Counted from the stretch's first letter, positions 16,678 through 25,564 are shown. The stretch: DNA of 64,000 bases from DATFQI01 sp963816955 (GCA_963816955.1 CAWFME010000005.1:930001-994000), one strand, 5' to 3'. The notes: generated from the letters alone by a model not told the origin. Translations and numbers: made by a program.

Positions 16678-16731
16678 ACCATCCCGGAGCCTTCTCCGCA
16701 AGTTCTCATCCCCGTCGGCGTTCCTGCCGTC

Positions 16732-18858
16732 ATGCCTCGACGCCAGCCGCTGCCCCGCTTCGCCCTCCTCCTGCTCGCGTTCCTCGTCTGCTCAGGAGCC
16801 TTCGTCGGCCTCGCGGTCGGCTCCGACCCCGGCGAGGGGACGATCACGCTCGAGGAGCGCCAGGCGCAGTGGACGGGCAAGTCGTTCACGGCCGGTGCGT
16901 CGATGAGCCGTTCCGTCTGCGGCCTGTCCAGCGAGCTGTGCGACTCGTACACGCTCCACGTGGACGTTCCCGCCACGCACTGGGACACGAGCACGGGCGG
17001 CGCGGAGGTCGTCATCGCCTGGGAGGACTCCGAAGACGACTTCGACCTCTACGTCCTGGACTCCAACGACGAGGTCGTCGCGAGCTCCGCCGTCGGCGGC
17101 ACGGACAGCGAGCGGGTGATGATCCCGGCCGCCAGCGGCACCTACGAGGTCGTCGTCAACCCGTACCAGGTCACGGACTCCGGCTACAACGGCGGCGTCC
17201 TGCTCGAGAGCCGCGAGGACGTGGAGCCGGGCGCATCGGACGTGCCGACCGAGCCCGTCTCGAACCTCGACTGCGTGGACGGCAAGGCCGGCCCGTTCCC
17301 GTGCAGCGGCGTGGACCTCGACGGCTTCCTGCCCAACGCCGTCCTCAACGACGGCGAGGGCACCGACGCCGAGGGCGACCCCGTCGAGCTCAACGACATC
17401 TGGGGCTGGACCGACCCGCAGACCGGCCGCGAGTACGCGCTCGTCGGCAAGACGACCGGCACGGCGTTCGTCGACATCACCCAGGCCGACGCGCCGAGGT
17501 ACCTCGGCAGCCTGCCGACCGCCGCGCCCGTGCTGACCCTGTTCAAGACCTGGCGCGACATCAAGGTCCACGACGATCACGCCTTCATCGTCAGCGAGGA
17601 GCCCACCCACGGCATGCAGGTGTTCGACCTGACGCGCCTGCGCGGAGTCACCGCGCCGCAGGAGTGGGACGAGGACGCCCACTACGACGGCTTCGGCAGC
17701 GCGCACAACATCGCCATCAACGAGGACTCCGGCTACGCGTACTCGATCGGCACGCGCACCTGCGCGGGCGGCTCGCACATCGTGGACATCCGGGACCCGC
17801 AGTCGCCGAAGCCCGCCGGCTGCGTCGCGCAGGACGGCTACACGCACGACACGCAGTGCGTGAACTACGACGGGCCGGACGAGCGCTTCGCCGGCCGCGA
17901 GATCTGCTTCGACTCCAACGAGGACTCGGTCACGATCGTCGACGTCACGGACAAGCTGCTGCCGAAGCAGCTCTCGCGCACGGAGTACGACGGCGCGCAG
18001 TACACGCACCAGGGTTGGCTCACGAAGGACGGCCGCCACTTCCTGGTCAACGACGAGCTCGACGAGCAGGAGACCGGCGAGCCGACCACGACGCGCATCT
18101 TCGACGTGTCCAAGCTCGACCAGCCGGTGCTCGTCGGCACCTACAGGGCGGGCGTCAGCTCGATCGACCACAACCTCTACACGAAGGGCGACGTGGTCTA
18201 CGAGGCCAACTACCGCTCCGGCCTGCGCTTGCTCGACGCCCGCGGCGTCGGCCAGGGGAAGCTCGCCGAGCTGGGCTACTTCGACGTCTTCCCGGCCGAC
18301 GACGAGGCGGAGTTCAACGGCTCGTGGAGCAACTACCCGTACTTCGCGTCAGGGAAGGTCGTCGTGAGCGGCATCGAGCAGGGGCTCTTCGTGCTCGACC
18401 CGAGCGCCGCGGAGGCCCCCGTCACCGGCGCGACCGGGGCCAGCGACAGCGGCACGACCGGCGGCGGGGCCGCGACGACGGGTGGCGCCGAGGCCGCTGC
18501 GGGCACCGCACCCGGCGGCGGCGCCAAGCCCGCGCAGGCGCGCGCGTCCCGCTCGACGCTGGCGAGTCGCTCGCTGCGTGCGTCGCGCAAGCGCACGGTC
18601 GGCGTGCGCGTGCGCTGCGCCGGCACGTCCGGCTCGCGCTGCCTCGGCCGAGTGCAGCTGCGCCGGGCCGGGACGGCGATCGGCTCGCGGTCGTTCGCGC
18701 TCCGGGCGGGCCGCACGGCCACCGTGCGGGTCCCGCTGCGCCGCGCGGCCTACCGGGCGCTGGTGCGCCGCGGCGCGCAGCGCGTGCAGATCGCGGTCGG
18801 GAGCCGCGGCGCCGCCGCATCGCGGCGCATGGTCACGCTGCGAGCGCCGCGGGGCTAG
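16732..18858 (+). CDS. secreted choice-of-anchor B (LVIVD-repeat) protein with basic tail
   Basis: 708 residues. After a signal peptide (LLLAFLVCSGAFVGLAVG) comes a pre-peptidase-like beta domain with EDSEDDFDLYVLDS and SGTYEVVVNPYQV (40-155), then the choice-of-anchor B region with LVIVD-like strands (DIWGWTDPQTGREYALVG, VDIRDPQSPKPAG, VTIVDVTDKLLPKQ), rich in Asp and His, up to about 560. A Gly/Thr/Ala linker leads to a 110-residue Arg-rich C-terminal module with two Cys. Likely anchored at the cell surface; biochemical role unknown. It is divergent from the TolB-like gene. Confidence 0.83.
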   Translation: MPRRQPLPRFALLLLAFLVCSGAFVGLAVGSDPGEGTITLEERQAQWTGKSFTAGASMSRSVCGLSSELCDSYTLHVDVPATHWDTSTGGAEVVIAWEDSEDDFDLYVLDSNDEVVASSAVGGTDSERVMIPAASGTYEVVVNPYQVTDSGYNGGVLLESREDVEPGASDVPTEPVSNLDCVDGKAGPFPCSGVDLDGFLPNAVLNDGEGTDAEGDPVELNDIWGWTDPQTGREYALVGKTTGTAFVDITQADAPRYLGSLPTAAPVLTLFKTWRDIKVHDDHAFIVSEEPTHGMQVFDLTRLRGVTAPQEWDEDAHYDGFGSAHNIAINEDSGYAYSIGTRTCAGGSHIVDIRDPQSPKPAGCVAQDGYTHDTQCVNYDGPDERFAGREICFDSNEDSVTIVDVTDKLLPKQLSRTEYDGAQYTHQGWLTKDGRHFLVNDELDEQETGEPTTTRIFDVSKLDQPVLVGTYRAGVSSIDHNLYTKGDVVYEANYRSGLRLLDARGVGQGKLAELGYFDVFPADDEAEFNGSWSNYPYFASGKVVVSGIEQGLFVLDPSAAEAPVTGATGASDSGTTGGGAATTGGAEAAAGTAPGGGAKPAQARASRSTLASRSLRASRKRTVGVRVRCAGTSGSRCLGRVQLRRAGTAIGSRSFALRAGRTATVRVPLRRAAYRALVRRGAQRVQIAVGSRGAAASRRMVTLRAPRG

Positions 18859-18861
18859 GGC

Positions 18862-18867
18862 TACGCT
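18862..18867 (+). promoter_or_regulatory. -10 box TACGCT before the AraC remnant
   Basis: TACGCT lies 7 bases before the GTG at 18875. A remnant with its own box suggests the promoter was kept or fused by deletion. Confidence 0.35.
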
Positions 18868-18874
18868 CGACGGC

Positions 18875-19214
18875 GTGGCGGTGGTCGCCGCGCACCGCGA
18901 CGGCGGCCAGGCGCAGTTCGTCGAGCGGCCCGTCGCTCGCGCCGACCGCGACGACCCGGTCGGGAAGGCGATGGAGCATGCGCTCGCGAAGCTCGGCGAG
19001 CCGCTCTCCGTGACCGAGCTGGCGTGCAGCGCGCACCTCTCGCCGCGCCAGCTCGAGCGCCGCTTCCACGCCGCCACGGGCACGAGCCCCGGCCGCTGGC
19101 TGATCGCCCAGCGCGTGCAGGCGAGCCTGCCGGCGCCACGTCCGCGCCCGGCTGGGGATCAGCCCGGCTGCGTACCGGCAGCGGTTCCGCGCGGCACGGC
19201 CGGCGCCGGGCTGA
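18875..19214 (+). pseudogene. broken AraC/GlxA-type regulator
   Basis: From GTG the frame reads a GlxA-like linker and the first helix-turn-helix (LSVTELACSAHLSPRQLERR, then FHAATGTSPGRWL) but lacks the usual 200-residue N-terminal DJ-1-like domain. After IAQRVQAS the frame is lost, and a second frame supplies only the end of the second HTH, LGISPAAYRQRFRAARPAPG, before TGA at 19212. About 35 residues between are missing, so an internal deletion is likely. Its 3' end overlaps the end of the MFS gene. Confidence 0.7.
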
Positions 19215-20571
19215 CCGCCGGTCCGACCTGGCCGATGGCCAGCCCCGCGAGCGCACCGAGCAGTGCTGCGGCGATCTGGAACTCCCACCCGGCCTGGAAG
19301 GCGCCGAGCACCTCCGCCCGCGCCGGCGTGCCGAGTACGGCGACGAGGATGGCCACGCCGAGCGCGATCCCCAGCTGGCGCGACATGGTGACGACCGCCG
19401 CGCCGGTGGCGAAGCGCGCGGGCGGGAGCGAGGCGGCCGCCGCGCTGTTGAGGCTCGGGAGCACCAGACCGACGCCGATGCCGGTCAGGACGAGGCCGGG
19501 CAGCAGCTCGCTCGCCCAGTCCGGGGTGGTGTCGGCGAGCAGCAGGACGAGGCCCATGCCCGTGGCGAACAGCGTGCAGCCGGCCGCGATCAGGGTGCGC
19601 TGGCCGACGCGGTTCGTGAACCGGCTCGAGATCACGGCGGTGATGGCGGCGAAGGCGGGGCCGGGGGCGAGCTGCAGACCCGCGCGCAGGATCGACTCGC
19701 CCCATACCGTGGTCTGGAAGAGCACGTTGGAGAGCAGCATCGCGCCGAACGCGGCCGAGAACAGGATCGCGGCGACGTTGGCCATCGAGAAGGAGCGGAC
19801 GCGCAGCATGGCCGGGTCCACGATCGGCGAGGGGTGGCTCGCGCAGCGCGCGGCGAACAGCGCGATGCCGGCGGCGGCGCCCGCGAGCGCGCCGATCGTG
19901 CGCGTGTCGTCCCACCCCCATTCGGGCGCCTGCACGAAGCCGAGCGTGAGCGCGCCGATGGCCGCGGCGAACAGCGCGGCGCCGAGCCAGTCGGGGCGGC
20001 CGTGCGGGTCCGGCTCGCGCGTCTCGGTGAGCAGGCGCGCGCCGCGCAACAGCGCCCAAGCGCCGACGGGCAGGTTGACGAGGAACACGAGCCGCCAGTC
20101 GACCTGCACGAGCAGCCCGCCCAGCGGCGGGCCGGCGGCGGCCGCCGCCGCGCCGACGCCGGCCCAGATGCCGATCGCGGCCGGGCGATCGCGCGGCTCG
20201 AACTCTGGGAGGAGAAGCGCCAGCGAGGTCGGGACGAGCAGCGCCGCGCCGGCCGCCTGCAGCACGCGCGCGGCCACGAGCGCCGCCACCGATGGCGCGA
20301 GGCCGCACAGCGCCGAGCCGAGCACGAAGAGCCCGAGCCCGCCGAGGAAGCCGCGGCGGCGCCCAGCGCGGTCGGCCAGCCGCCCCGCCGGGACGAGCAG
20401 GGCCGCGAACACGATCGCGTAGGCGTTGAGCACCCAGGAGAGCTCGCCGACGGTCGCCCCGCCGAAGTCCGCCTGGATCTCCGGGAAGGCGATGTTGACG
20501 ATGAAGAGGTCGAGACTCGCCACGAACGTGGCGACGGAGACCAGGGTGAGGACTCGCCAGCGTCGTTGCAT
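19159..20571 (-). CDS. MFS drug-efflux-type transporter (DHA2 family)
   Basis: 470 residues, about 14 hydrophobic helices. Helix 1 carries ASLDLFIVNIAFPEIQ (the DHA2 D1-type motif), then LSWVLNAYAIVFAALLVPAGRLADRAGRRR (motif A split across TM2-3), and ALVAARVLQAAGAALLVPTS (motif B/C region). The family exports drugs or metabolites by proton antiport in the cytoplasmic membrane. It is divergent from an HxlR regulator with a perfect inverted repeat covering its start codon. A TAGGGT box is 9 bases before ATG. Confidence 0.92.
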   Translation of the reverse strand: MQRRWRVLTLVSVATFVASLDLFIVNIAFPEIQADFGGATVGELSWVLNAYAIVFAALLVPAGRLADRAGRRRGFLGGLGLFVLGSALCGLAPSVAALVAARVLQAAGAALLVPTSLALLLPEFEPRDRPAAIGIWAGVGAAAAAAGPPLGGLLVQVDWRLVFLVNLPVGAWALLRGARLLTETREPDPHGRPDWLGAALFAAAIGALTLGFVQAPEWGWDDTRTIGALAGAAAGIALFAARCASHPSPIVDPAMLRVRSFSMANVAAILFSAAFGAMLLSNVLFQTTVWGESILRAGLQLAPGPAFAAITAVISSRFTNRVGQRTLIAAGCTLFATGMGLVLLLADTTPDWASELLPGLVLTGIGVGLVLPSLNSAAAASLPPARFATGAAVVTMSRQLGIALGVAILVAVLGTPARAEVLGAFQAGWEFQIAAALLGALAGLAIGQVGPAVSPAPAVPRGTAAGTQPG

Positions 20572-20608
20572 TTCGCAAGGACCCTACACGGGCACTGGCG
20601 AAATGCAA
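20566..20608. promoter_or_regulatory. HxlR operator and divergent promoters
   Basis: TTGCATTTCGC (20566-20576) and GCGAAATGCAA (20598-20608) are perfect 11-bp inverted arms 21 bases apart. The left arm overlies the MFS start codon. The space between holds the leftward -10 TAGGGT (complement of 20581-20586), and the rightward -10 TACGAT (20619-20624) lies just beyond. The regulator probably binds here as a dimer and controls both genes. Confidence 0.72.
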
Positions 20609-20631
20609 GCAACCGCGATACGATGGCGCCC

Positions 20632-21099
20632 GTGCCATACCGCAGCTTCGAGGGCCAGAACTGCTCGATCGCCCGCGCGCTGGAGGTGCTCGGGGAGCGC
20701 TGGACGCTGCTGATCCTGCGCGAGGTGCTGCTCGGCCGACGTCGCTTCGAGGAGCTGCGCCGGAACACCGGAGTGGCGACGAACATCCTCACGGACCGCC
20801 TGGCGACGCTCGTCGCCCACGAGATCCTCGAGCGCCGAGGCGAGGACTACATGCCGACGCGGAAGGCGATCGACGCCAACCCGGTGCTCGTCGCGCTGCT
20901 GCAGTGGGGCGACGCGCACGCCGCGCCCGACGGTCCGCCACGCGTGCTCGTGCACGCCCGCTGCGAACACGACGCGCGGCCTGCACTGCACTGCGGGCAT
21001 TGCGCGCAGGAGATCCGCCCCGGCGAGCTGCGCGTGCGGCCCGGCCCAGGTGCGAACGAGCGCCAACGGGGCGAGCCGCTGCTTCCCGTGCGCGGCTGA
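20632..21099 (+). CDS. HxlR-family transcriptional regulator
   Basis: 155 residues from GTG, 7 bases after TACGAT. The winged-helix domain begins SFEGQNCSIARALEVLGERW with the HxlR Cys near the N-terminus, then TLLILREVLLGRRRFEELRR and GVATNILTDRLATLV. A C-terminal extension (residues 100-155) has HARCEHDARPALHCGHCAQ, where C-x9-C-x2-C plus His could bind a metal. HxlR proteins sense electrophiles through the N-terminal Cys or small ligands. Divergent from the MFS pump it presumably controls. Confidence 0.9.
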   Translation: MPYRSFEGQNCSIARALEVLGERWTLLILREVLLGRRRFEELRRNTGVATNILTDRLATLVAHEILERRGEDYMPTRKAIDANPVLVALLQWGDAHAAPDGPPRVLVHARCEHDARPALHCGHCAQEIRPGELRVRPGPGANERQRGEPLLPVRG

Positions 21100-21133
21100 A
21101 CCGGAAACCGGCGCGAGGCGCGCGCGAACGGGG

Positions 21134-21139
21134 TACCTT
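21134..21139 (+). promoter_or_regulatory. -10 box TACCTT of the M19-like gene
   Basis: TACCTT is 7 bases before the GTG at 21147; no Shine-Dalgarno is present. Confidence 0.45.
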
Positions 21140-21146
21140 CGCGTAC

Positions 21147-23651
21147 GTGCTCAGGATCTCGTCGGCGCTCGGCGTCCTCGCGGCGGTGCTGGTCGCCGCC
21201 CCCGCCGCAGACGCGCAGGACCGCTACGCCCTGGCCGGCGGCTGCTACGGCCTGAAGTCGCTCGCCACCGGCGGGTTCGCCGCCAAGACCGCCGACGGCG
21301 GCTACGCGGCGAACGCGCAGCAGCCGGGCGCGGAGCGCTTCCGCCTGCAGGCGACCGACCTCGGCCGCTACCTGCTCTACGGCAAGGACCGCGACTTCCT
21401 CGCCCACGGCCTGCACGACCCGGTCGGCGACGTCGTCGACCTGCCGCTCCCGGGCGGCGCGCCGGCGCCCACCGCGCCGGTGGCGCGGATCCAGGCCGAG
21501 AGCGCTCCGAGCGAGTCAGGCGACTGGCGCGTCGACGTCGTCGACGGTGCGTTCGTGCTCACGCTGCCCGCGGCCGACAAGGTGCTCGCGGCCGGCGACG
21601 GCGGCACGCTCGTGCTCGCCGACCGCGGTGCGGCCGGCGACCGTGCCCGCTTCGGCTTCGAGCCCGCCGACGGCTGCGCGGCCTACCCCGAGGCCGACAC
21701 GAACGTCACCGGCGAGCCGACCCGCGGCGCGACCGCCTTCGGCGAGGTGAGCGGCTTCGTCGACGCCCACATGCACATGATGGCCTTCGAGTTCCTCGGC
21801 GGCCGCGTGCACTGCGGCCGCCCGTGGCACCCGTACGGCGTGGCCAGCGCCCTCGTGGACTGTCCCGACCACGAGCCCAACGGGCTCGGCGCGATCGGTG
21901 AGAACACGCTCTCCTACAAGAACCCGGTCGGCACCCACGACACCCGCGGGTGGCCGACGCTCAAGGACTGGCCGCACCACGCTTCGCTGACGCACGAACA
22001 GACGTATTACAAGTGGGTCGAGCGCTCGTGGCGGTCGGGGCTGCGGCTGTTCGTGAACCTGCTCGTGGACAACGAGGTCCTCTGCACCGCGTATCCGCTC
22101 AAGAAGAACTCGTGCAACGAGATGGACGGCGTGCGGCTGCAGGCGAAGCGGCTTCGCGAGCTGCAGGACTACGTCGACGCCCAGAGCGGCGGCCCGGGCA
22201 AGGGCTGGTTCCGGCTCGTGACGACGCCGTTCCAGGCGCGGCGCGTCATCAACGAGGGCAAGCTCGCCGTCGTGATGGGGATCGAGGTCTCCAAGCTCTT
22301 CGACTGCGGCGTGCAGGACGGCCGGCCCGAGTGCACGCCCGAGCAGGTCGACGCCCGCTTGAAGGAGGTCTACGACCTCGGCGTGCGCGACATGGAGCTC
22401 GTGAACAAGTTCGACAACGGGTTCGCGGGCGTGGCGGGCGACGGCGGTGAGACGGGGCTCGCCGTCAACAACGGCAACAAGGTCGAGACGGGCCGCTACT
22501 GGCAGATGGGCGCCTGCGCGGATGCGCACAACCACGACAAGGAGCAGCTGGCGGCGCCGAGCGGGCCCGACCGCGACCAGCTGGCCGGCAACATCGCGGC
22601 GCTGCTCCCGGGCGCGACGCCGATCTACGGCCCGGCGCCGCACTGCAACCAGATGGGGCTGTCCGACGTCGGCCGCCACCTGGTCGAGCGGATGATGGAC
22701 CGCAAGATGGTCATCGACCCCGACCACCTGGGCGTGCTGGCCCGCCAGCAGCTGCTCGACGTGGTCGAGAAGCGCGCCTACTCCGGCATCGTGTCGAGCC
22801 ACAGCTGGAGCACGCCGGACGCGATCCCGCGGATCCTGCGCCTCGGCGGCTTCGTCGCCCCGATGGCCGGGTCGACGACCGAGTTCCTGCAGCAGTGGCA
22901 GGAGACCAAGGCGGCGCGCGACCCGCGCTTCTACTGGGGCGTGGGGTGGGGCGCGGACATGAACGGCTTCGCTCACCAGGGCGACCCGCGCGAGGGCGGC
23001 GACGTCACCTACCCGTTCAAGTCCTTCGACGGCCGGCAGACGATCGACAAGCAGGTCTCGGGCCAGCGCTCCTACGACATCAACGTCGACGGCGTCGCCC
23101 ACTACGGGCTGTTCCCCGACTGGGTCGAGGACCTGCGCCACATCGGCGGCCAGGAGGTCGTCGGCGACCTCGGCCGCGGTGCCGAGGCCTACCTGCAGAT
23201 GTGGGAGCGGGCCAACGACGTGCCGCCGACCCGCTGCCAGCCGGCCAAGGGCCGCGCGAGGAGCCGCGGGCTCACGCGCGTGCGGATCGGGGCGAGCGCG
23301 GGCGCGCTGCTGCGCCGCGCGGGCCAGCCGCGCACGCGCGGGCGCACCTGGACCTGGTGCGCGCCGGGCGGGCGCATCAGCGCGCTGCTCACCCGGTCCG
23401 GCCGCGTGACCACGGTCGTCTCGACCGCGCCGCGCCACACGCTCGCGGGCGCGGGCCGCGGCGACAAGCTCACCCAGCGCGCGCGGACGCGCACCAAGCC
23501 GCTCGGCCGAGGGCTGCGCGTGCGCAAGCTCGGCGGAGGCCGCCGAGCGGTGCTGCGGATGCGCGGCGGCAAGGTCCGCTGGGTCGGCGTGACGACGGCG
23601 CGCAAGCGCGGCGCGATCCTGCGCGCCGGGCGACGGGCCGGCCTCCGCTGA
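21147..23651 (+). CDS. secreted M19-like metallo-hydrolase with Arg-rich tail
   Basis: 834 residues from GTG. Signal peptide ends ADA; residues 25-185 form a beta domain of unknown type. The catalytic part starts SGFVDAHMHMMAFEF, the HxH metal motif of amidohydrolase-fold dipeptidases, and includes VVMGIEVSKLFDC, MVIDPDHLGVLARQ and GIVSSHSWSTPDAIPR, which supply further His/Asp ligands. This resembles membrane dipeptidase (peptidase M19) relatives. After residue 690 a basic module (TRVRIGASAGALLRRAG onward, many Arg/Thr/Gly, one Trp-Cys pair) runs to the end. Substrate unknown. Confidence 0.82.
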   Translation: MLRISSALGVLAAVLVAAPAADAQDRYALAGGCYGLKSLATGGFAAKTADGGYAANAQQPGAERFRLQATDLGRYLLYGKDRDFLAHGLHDPVGDVVDLPLPGGAPAPTAPVARIQAESAPSESGDWRVDVVDGAFVLTLPAADKVLAAGDGGTLVLADRGAAGDRARFGFEPADGCAAYPEADTNVTGEPTRGATAFGEVSGFVDAHMHMMAFEFLGGRVHCGRPWHPYGVASALVDCPDHEPNGLGAIGENTLSYKNPVGTHDTRGWPTLKDWPHHASLTHEQTYYKWVERSWRSGLRLFVNLLVDNEVLCTAYPLKKNSCNEMDGVRLQAKRLRELQDYVDAQSGGPGKGWFRLVTTPFQARRVINEGKLAVVMGIEVSKLFDCGVQDGRPECTPEQVDARLKEVYDLGVRDMELVNKFDNGFAGVAGDGGETGLAVNNGNKVETGRYWQMGACADAHNHDKEQLAAPSGPDRDQLAGNIAALLPGATPIYGPAPHCNQMGLSDVGRHLVERMMDRKMVIDPDHLGVLARQQLLDVVEKRAYSGIVSSHSWSTPDAIPRILRLGGFVAPMAGSTTEFLQQWQETKAARDPRFYWGVGWGADMNGFAHQGDPREGGDVTYPFKSFDGRQTIDKQVSGQRSYDINVDGVAHYGLFPDWVEDLRHIGGQEVVGDLGRGAEAYLQMWERANDVPPTRCQPAKGRARSRGLTRVRIGASAGALLRRAGQPRTRGRTWTWCAPGGRISALLTRSGRVTTVVSTAPRHTLAGAGRGDKLTQRARTRTKPLGRGLRVRKLGGGRRAVLRMRGGKVRWVGVTTARKRGAILRAGRRAGLR

Positions 23652-23689
23652 GCGCTCCCCGACGCCCTACCCAGCGCCCTTGACGTTCG

Positions 23690-24565
23690 TCAGTAGTAGA
23701 CGGTGCGAGTGCGGTGCGGAGGCGTGCGGGTGTAGGGCCGAGCCTGGCCGCGGTTCCAGAGCCAGTTGTCCAGCACACGCGGCGCGACGCCCCAGCGCGC
23801 GGCGAGCAGCTCGCCGGCGTGCACCGCGCAGGCGCGCAGCTCGCGCTCCATCTCGCCGCCCGCCGGCAGCTCCTCGCCGGCGTCGATCAACGCGGCCAGC
23901 TCCGCGTCGTAGGAGAGCATCCCGTCCACGCGCAACACGTGCGGGACCAGGTTGTCGGCGAAGATCGTGAGCCGGTCGATGTCGGCGAACCGCGCCACGC
24001 CCGCGAGCGCGAGGTCGTTCGCGGTGATCTGCGCGCGCTTGTAGAAGCCGCGGTCCGCGAAGAACGGCATGCCGGCCGCGAGCGCCGCCGCCAGCCGGGC
24101 GGCCGACCCGCCACCCTCCTCCGCGATCGCCGAGAGCGCGCCGCGGTCGCCGAGCCAGCCCCCGAGCGCGACGAGCGCCCGCGCGTAGAGCTCCATCAGC
24201 TCGTGCGCGGGATCCTGGTCGAGCACCTCGGCGACCGCGGCGGCGTCGAGCGCACGCAGCTGCGCCGCCGTCCACGGCTCGCCGTGCGCGCGCGCGTGCT
24301 CGGTCAGCCGCCGCGTGATCGCCGCCAGATCGTCCTCGCCGGGCGCCGTGCGCAGCGTGCCGAACCAGCCGGAGCCGAAGTTGATCGCGTCGAGGATCAG
24401 CACGTAGCGCGCCACCGCCTCGGGCTCGGCGTCGAGCAGGTGCAGCGCCGGGTCCAGGCCCGCGACGCCGCCCGGCTCGATCGCGGCGCGGGGGTCGATC
24501 CGCACCCAGCGCGCGCCGGCGGCGATCTGCCCGCACTGCGCGCGCACCTCGTCACAGAGGTCCAT
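23690..24565 (-). CDS. queuosine 5'-phosphate N-glycosylase/hydrolase, queuosine salvage (Qng1, DUF2419)
   Basis: 291 residues with the DUF2419 landmarks: ARYVLILDAINFGSGWFGTL (residues 50-70), MPFFADRGFYKRAQITANDL, DIDRLTIFADNLVPHVLR, the acid-rich LSYDAELAALIDAGEELP, and the C-terminus NWLWNRGQARPY...RTRTVYY. The family releases queuine base from queuosine 5'-monophosphate so it can be reinserted into tRNA by TGT. It acts in the cytoplasm. The gene is divergent from a solute-binding lipoprotein, with overlapping -10 boxes. No tgt or queuine importer gene is in the window. Confidence 0.9.
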   Translation of the reverse strand: MDLCDEVRAQCGQIAAGARWVRIDPRAAIEPGGVAGLDPALHLLDAEPEAVARYVLILDAINFGSGWFGTLRTAPGEDDLAAITRRLTEHARAHGEPWTAAQLRALDAAAVAEVLDQDPAHELMELYARALVALGGWLGDRGALSAIAEEGGGSAARLAAALAAGMPFFADRGFYKRAQITANDLALAGVARFADIDRLTIFADNLVPHVLRVDGMLSYDAELAALIDAGEELPAGGEMERELRACAVHAGELLAARWGVAPRVLDNWLWNRGQARPYTRTPPHRTRTVYY

Positions 24566-24573
24566 GGGCCGGG

Positions 24574-24583
24574 AGGCTACGGT
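24574..24583. promoter_or_regulatory. overlapping divergent -10 boxes, Qng1 and binding protein
   Basis: Rightward TACGGT (24578-24583) is 6 bases before the GTG at 24590. Leftward TAGCCT (complement of 24574-24579) is 8 bases before the ATG at 24565. The two share the bases TA at 24578-24579, so the genes are back to back on a single 24-base spacer. Confidence 0.58.
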
Positions 24584-24589
24584 CAACGG

Positions 24590-25555
24590 GTGCGCCTCCC
24601 GCTCCTGATCGCGCTGCTCGCGCTCGCCGCCGCCCTGGCCGGGTGCGGCGGCGACGACGGCTCCGGCGCACAGCGAAGAGCGGAACCCGTCACGCTCTCG
24701 CTCGACTTCACGCCGAACGCCGTGCACGCGCCGATCTACGCCGCGACGCGCGACGGCCGCGACGCGCGCGAGGGCGTCGACCTGCGGGTCCGCACGCCCG
24801 GCCCCGGCCCCGACGCGCTGAAGCTGATCACCGCCGGCAAGGTCGACCTGGGCGTGCTCGACATCCACGACCTCGCGATCGCGCGCGAGCAGGGAGCCGA
24901 CCTCGTCGCGATCGGCGCACTGGTCGGCAAGCCGCTGGCGGCGCTGATCGGCCAGCCGGGCCTGAAGCGCCCGCGCGACCTCGAGGGCAAGACCGTCGGC
25001 GTCTCCGGCCTGCCGTCGGACCCCGCGTTCCTGCGCGCGATCCTGGAGCACGACGGCGCCGATTACGGCAGCGTCAAGCAGGTCACGATCGGCTTCTCCG
25101 CGGTCGCGCGGATCCTCAGCCGCCGCGTCGACGCGGCGCCCGCGTTCTGGAACGCCGAGGGCGTCGCGCTCGAGCGCCGCGGCCGCGAGGTCTCCGAGTT
25201 CCGCGTCGACGACTACGGCGCCCCGCCGTACCCCGAGGTCGTGCTCGTCACGTCGCGGCGCACGCTCGACGCCGAGCGCGACACGCTGCGGCGCACGCTG
25301 AAGGCGATCGCCGCCGGCATGGACGCGACCCTCGAGGACCCCGAGACGGCCGCGCGCGAGATCGCCGCGGCGGCGGAGTCCAACGACCTCGAGCTCACGC
25401 GCGCGCAGGTCGACGCCGTCGCGCCGGTGTTCGCGCGCGGCCTGACGGCCGACCCCGCGATCCTCGAGCGCTGGGCCGACTTCGACGCGGAGATCGGCAT
25501 CGTCGAACGTCGCCCCGACGTCGACCGGGCGTTCGACTTCCTGCTCGCCGGGTAG
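24590..25555 (+). CDS. ABC-transporter solute-binding lipoprotein (NMT1/ThiY type), orphan
   Basis: 321 residues from GTG. Lipobox LAGC follows a Leu/Ala-rich signal. The NMT1/ThiY-type domain starts LSLDFTPNAVHAPIYAATRD and includes LITAGKVDLGVLDIHDLAIA, LEGKTVGVSGLPSD and a hinge-region FWNAEGVAL. ThiY-type proteins bind pyrimidine precursors of thiamine; others bind taurine, nitrate or riboflavin-like compounds. No permease or ATPase gene is near, so it must work with a distant transporter. The divergent queuosine salvage gene makes a modified-nucleoside ligand worth considering. Confidence 0.85.
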   Translation: MRLPLLIALLALAAALAGCGGDDGSGAQRRAEPVTLSLDFTPNAVHAPIYAATRDGRDAREGVDLRVRTPGPGPDALKLITAGKVDLGVLDIHDLAIAREQGADLVAIGALVGKPLAALIGQPGLKRPRDLEGKTVGVSGLPSDPAFLRAILEHDGADYGSVKQVTIGFSAVARILSRRVDAAPAFWNAEGVALERRGREVSEFRVDDYGAPPYPEVVLVTSRRTLDAERDTLRRTLKAIAAGMDATLEDPETAAREIAAAAESNDLELTRAQVDAVAPVFARGLTADPAILERWADFDAEIGIVERRPDVDRAFDFLLAG

Positions 25556-25564
25556 GCGAGGTCC

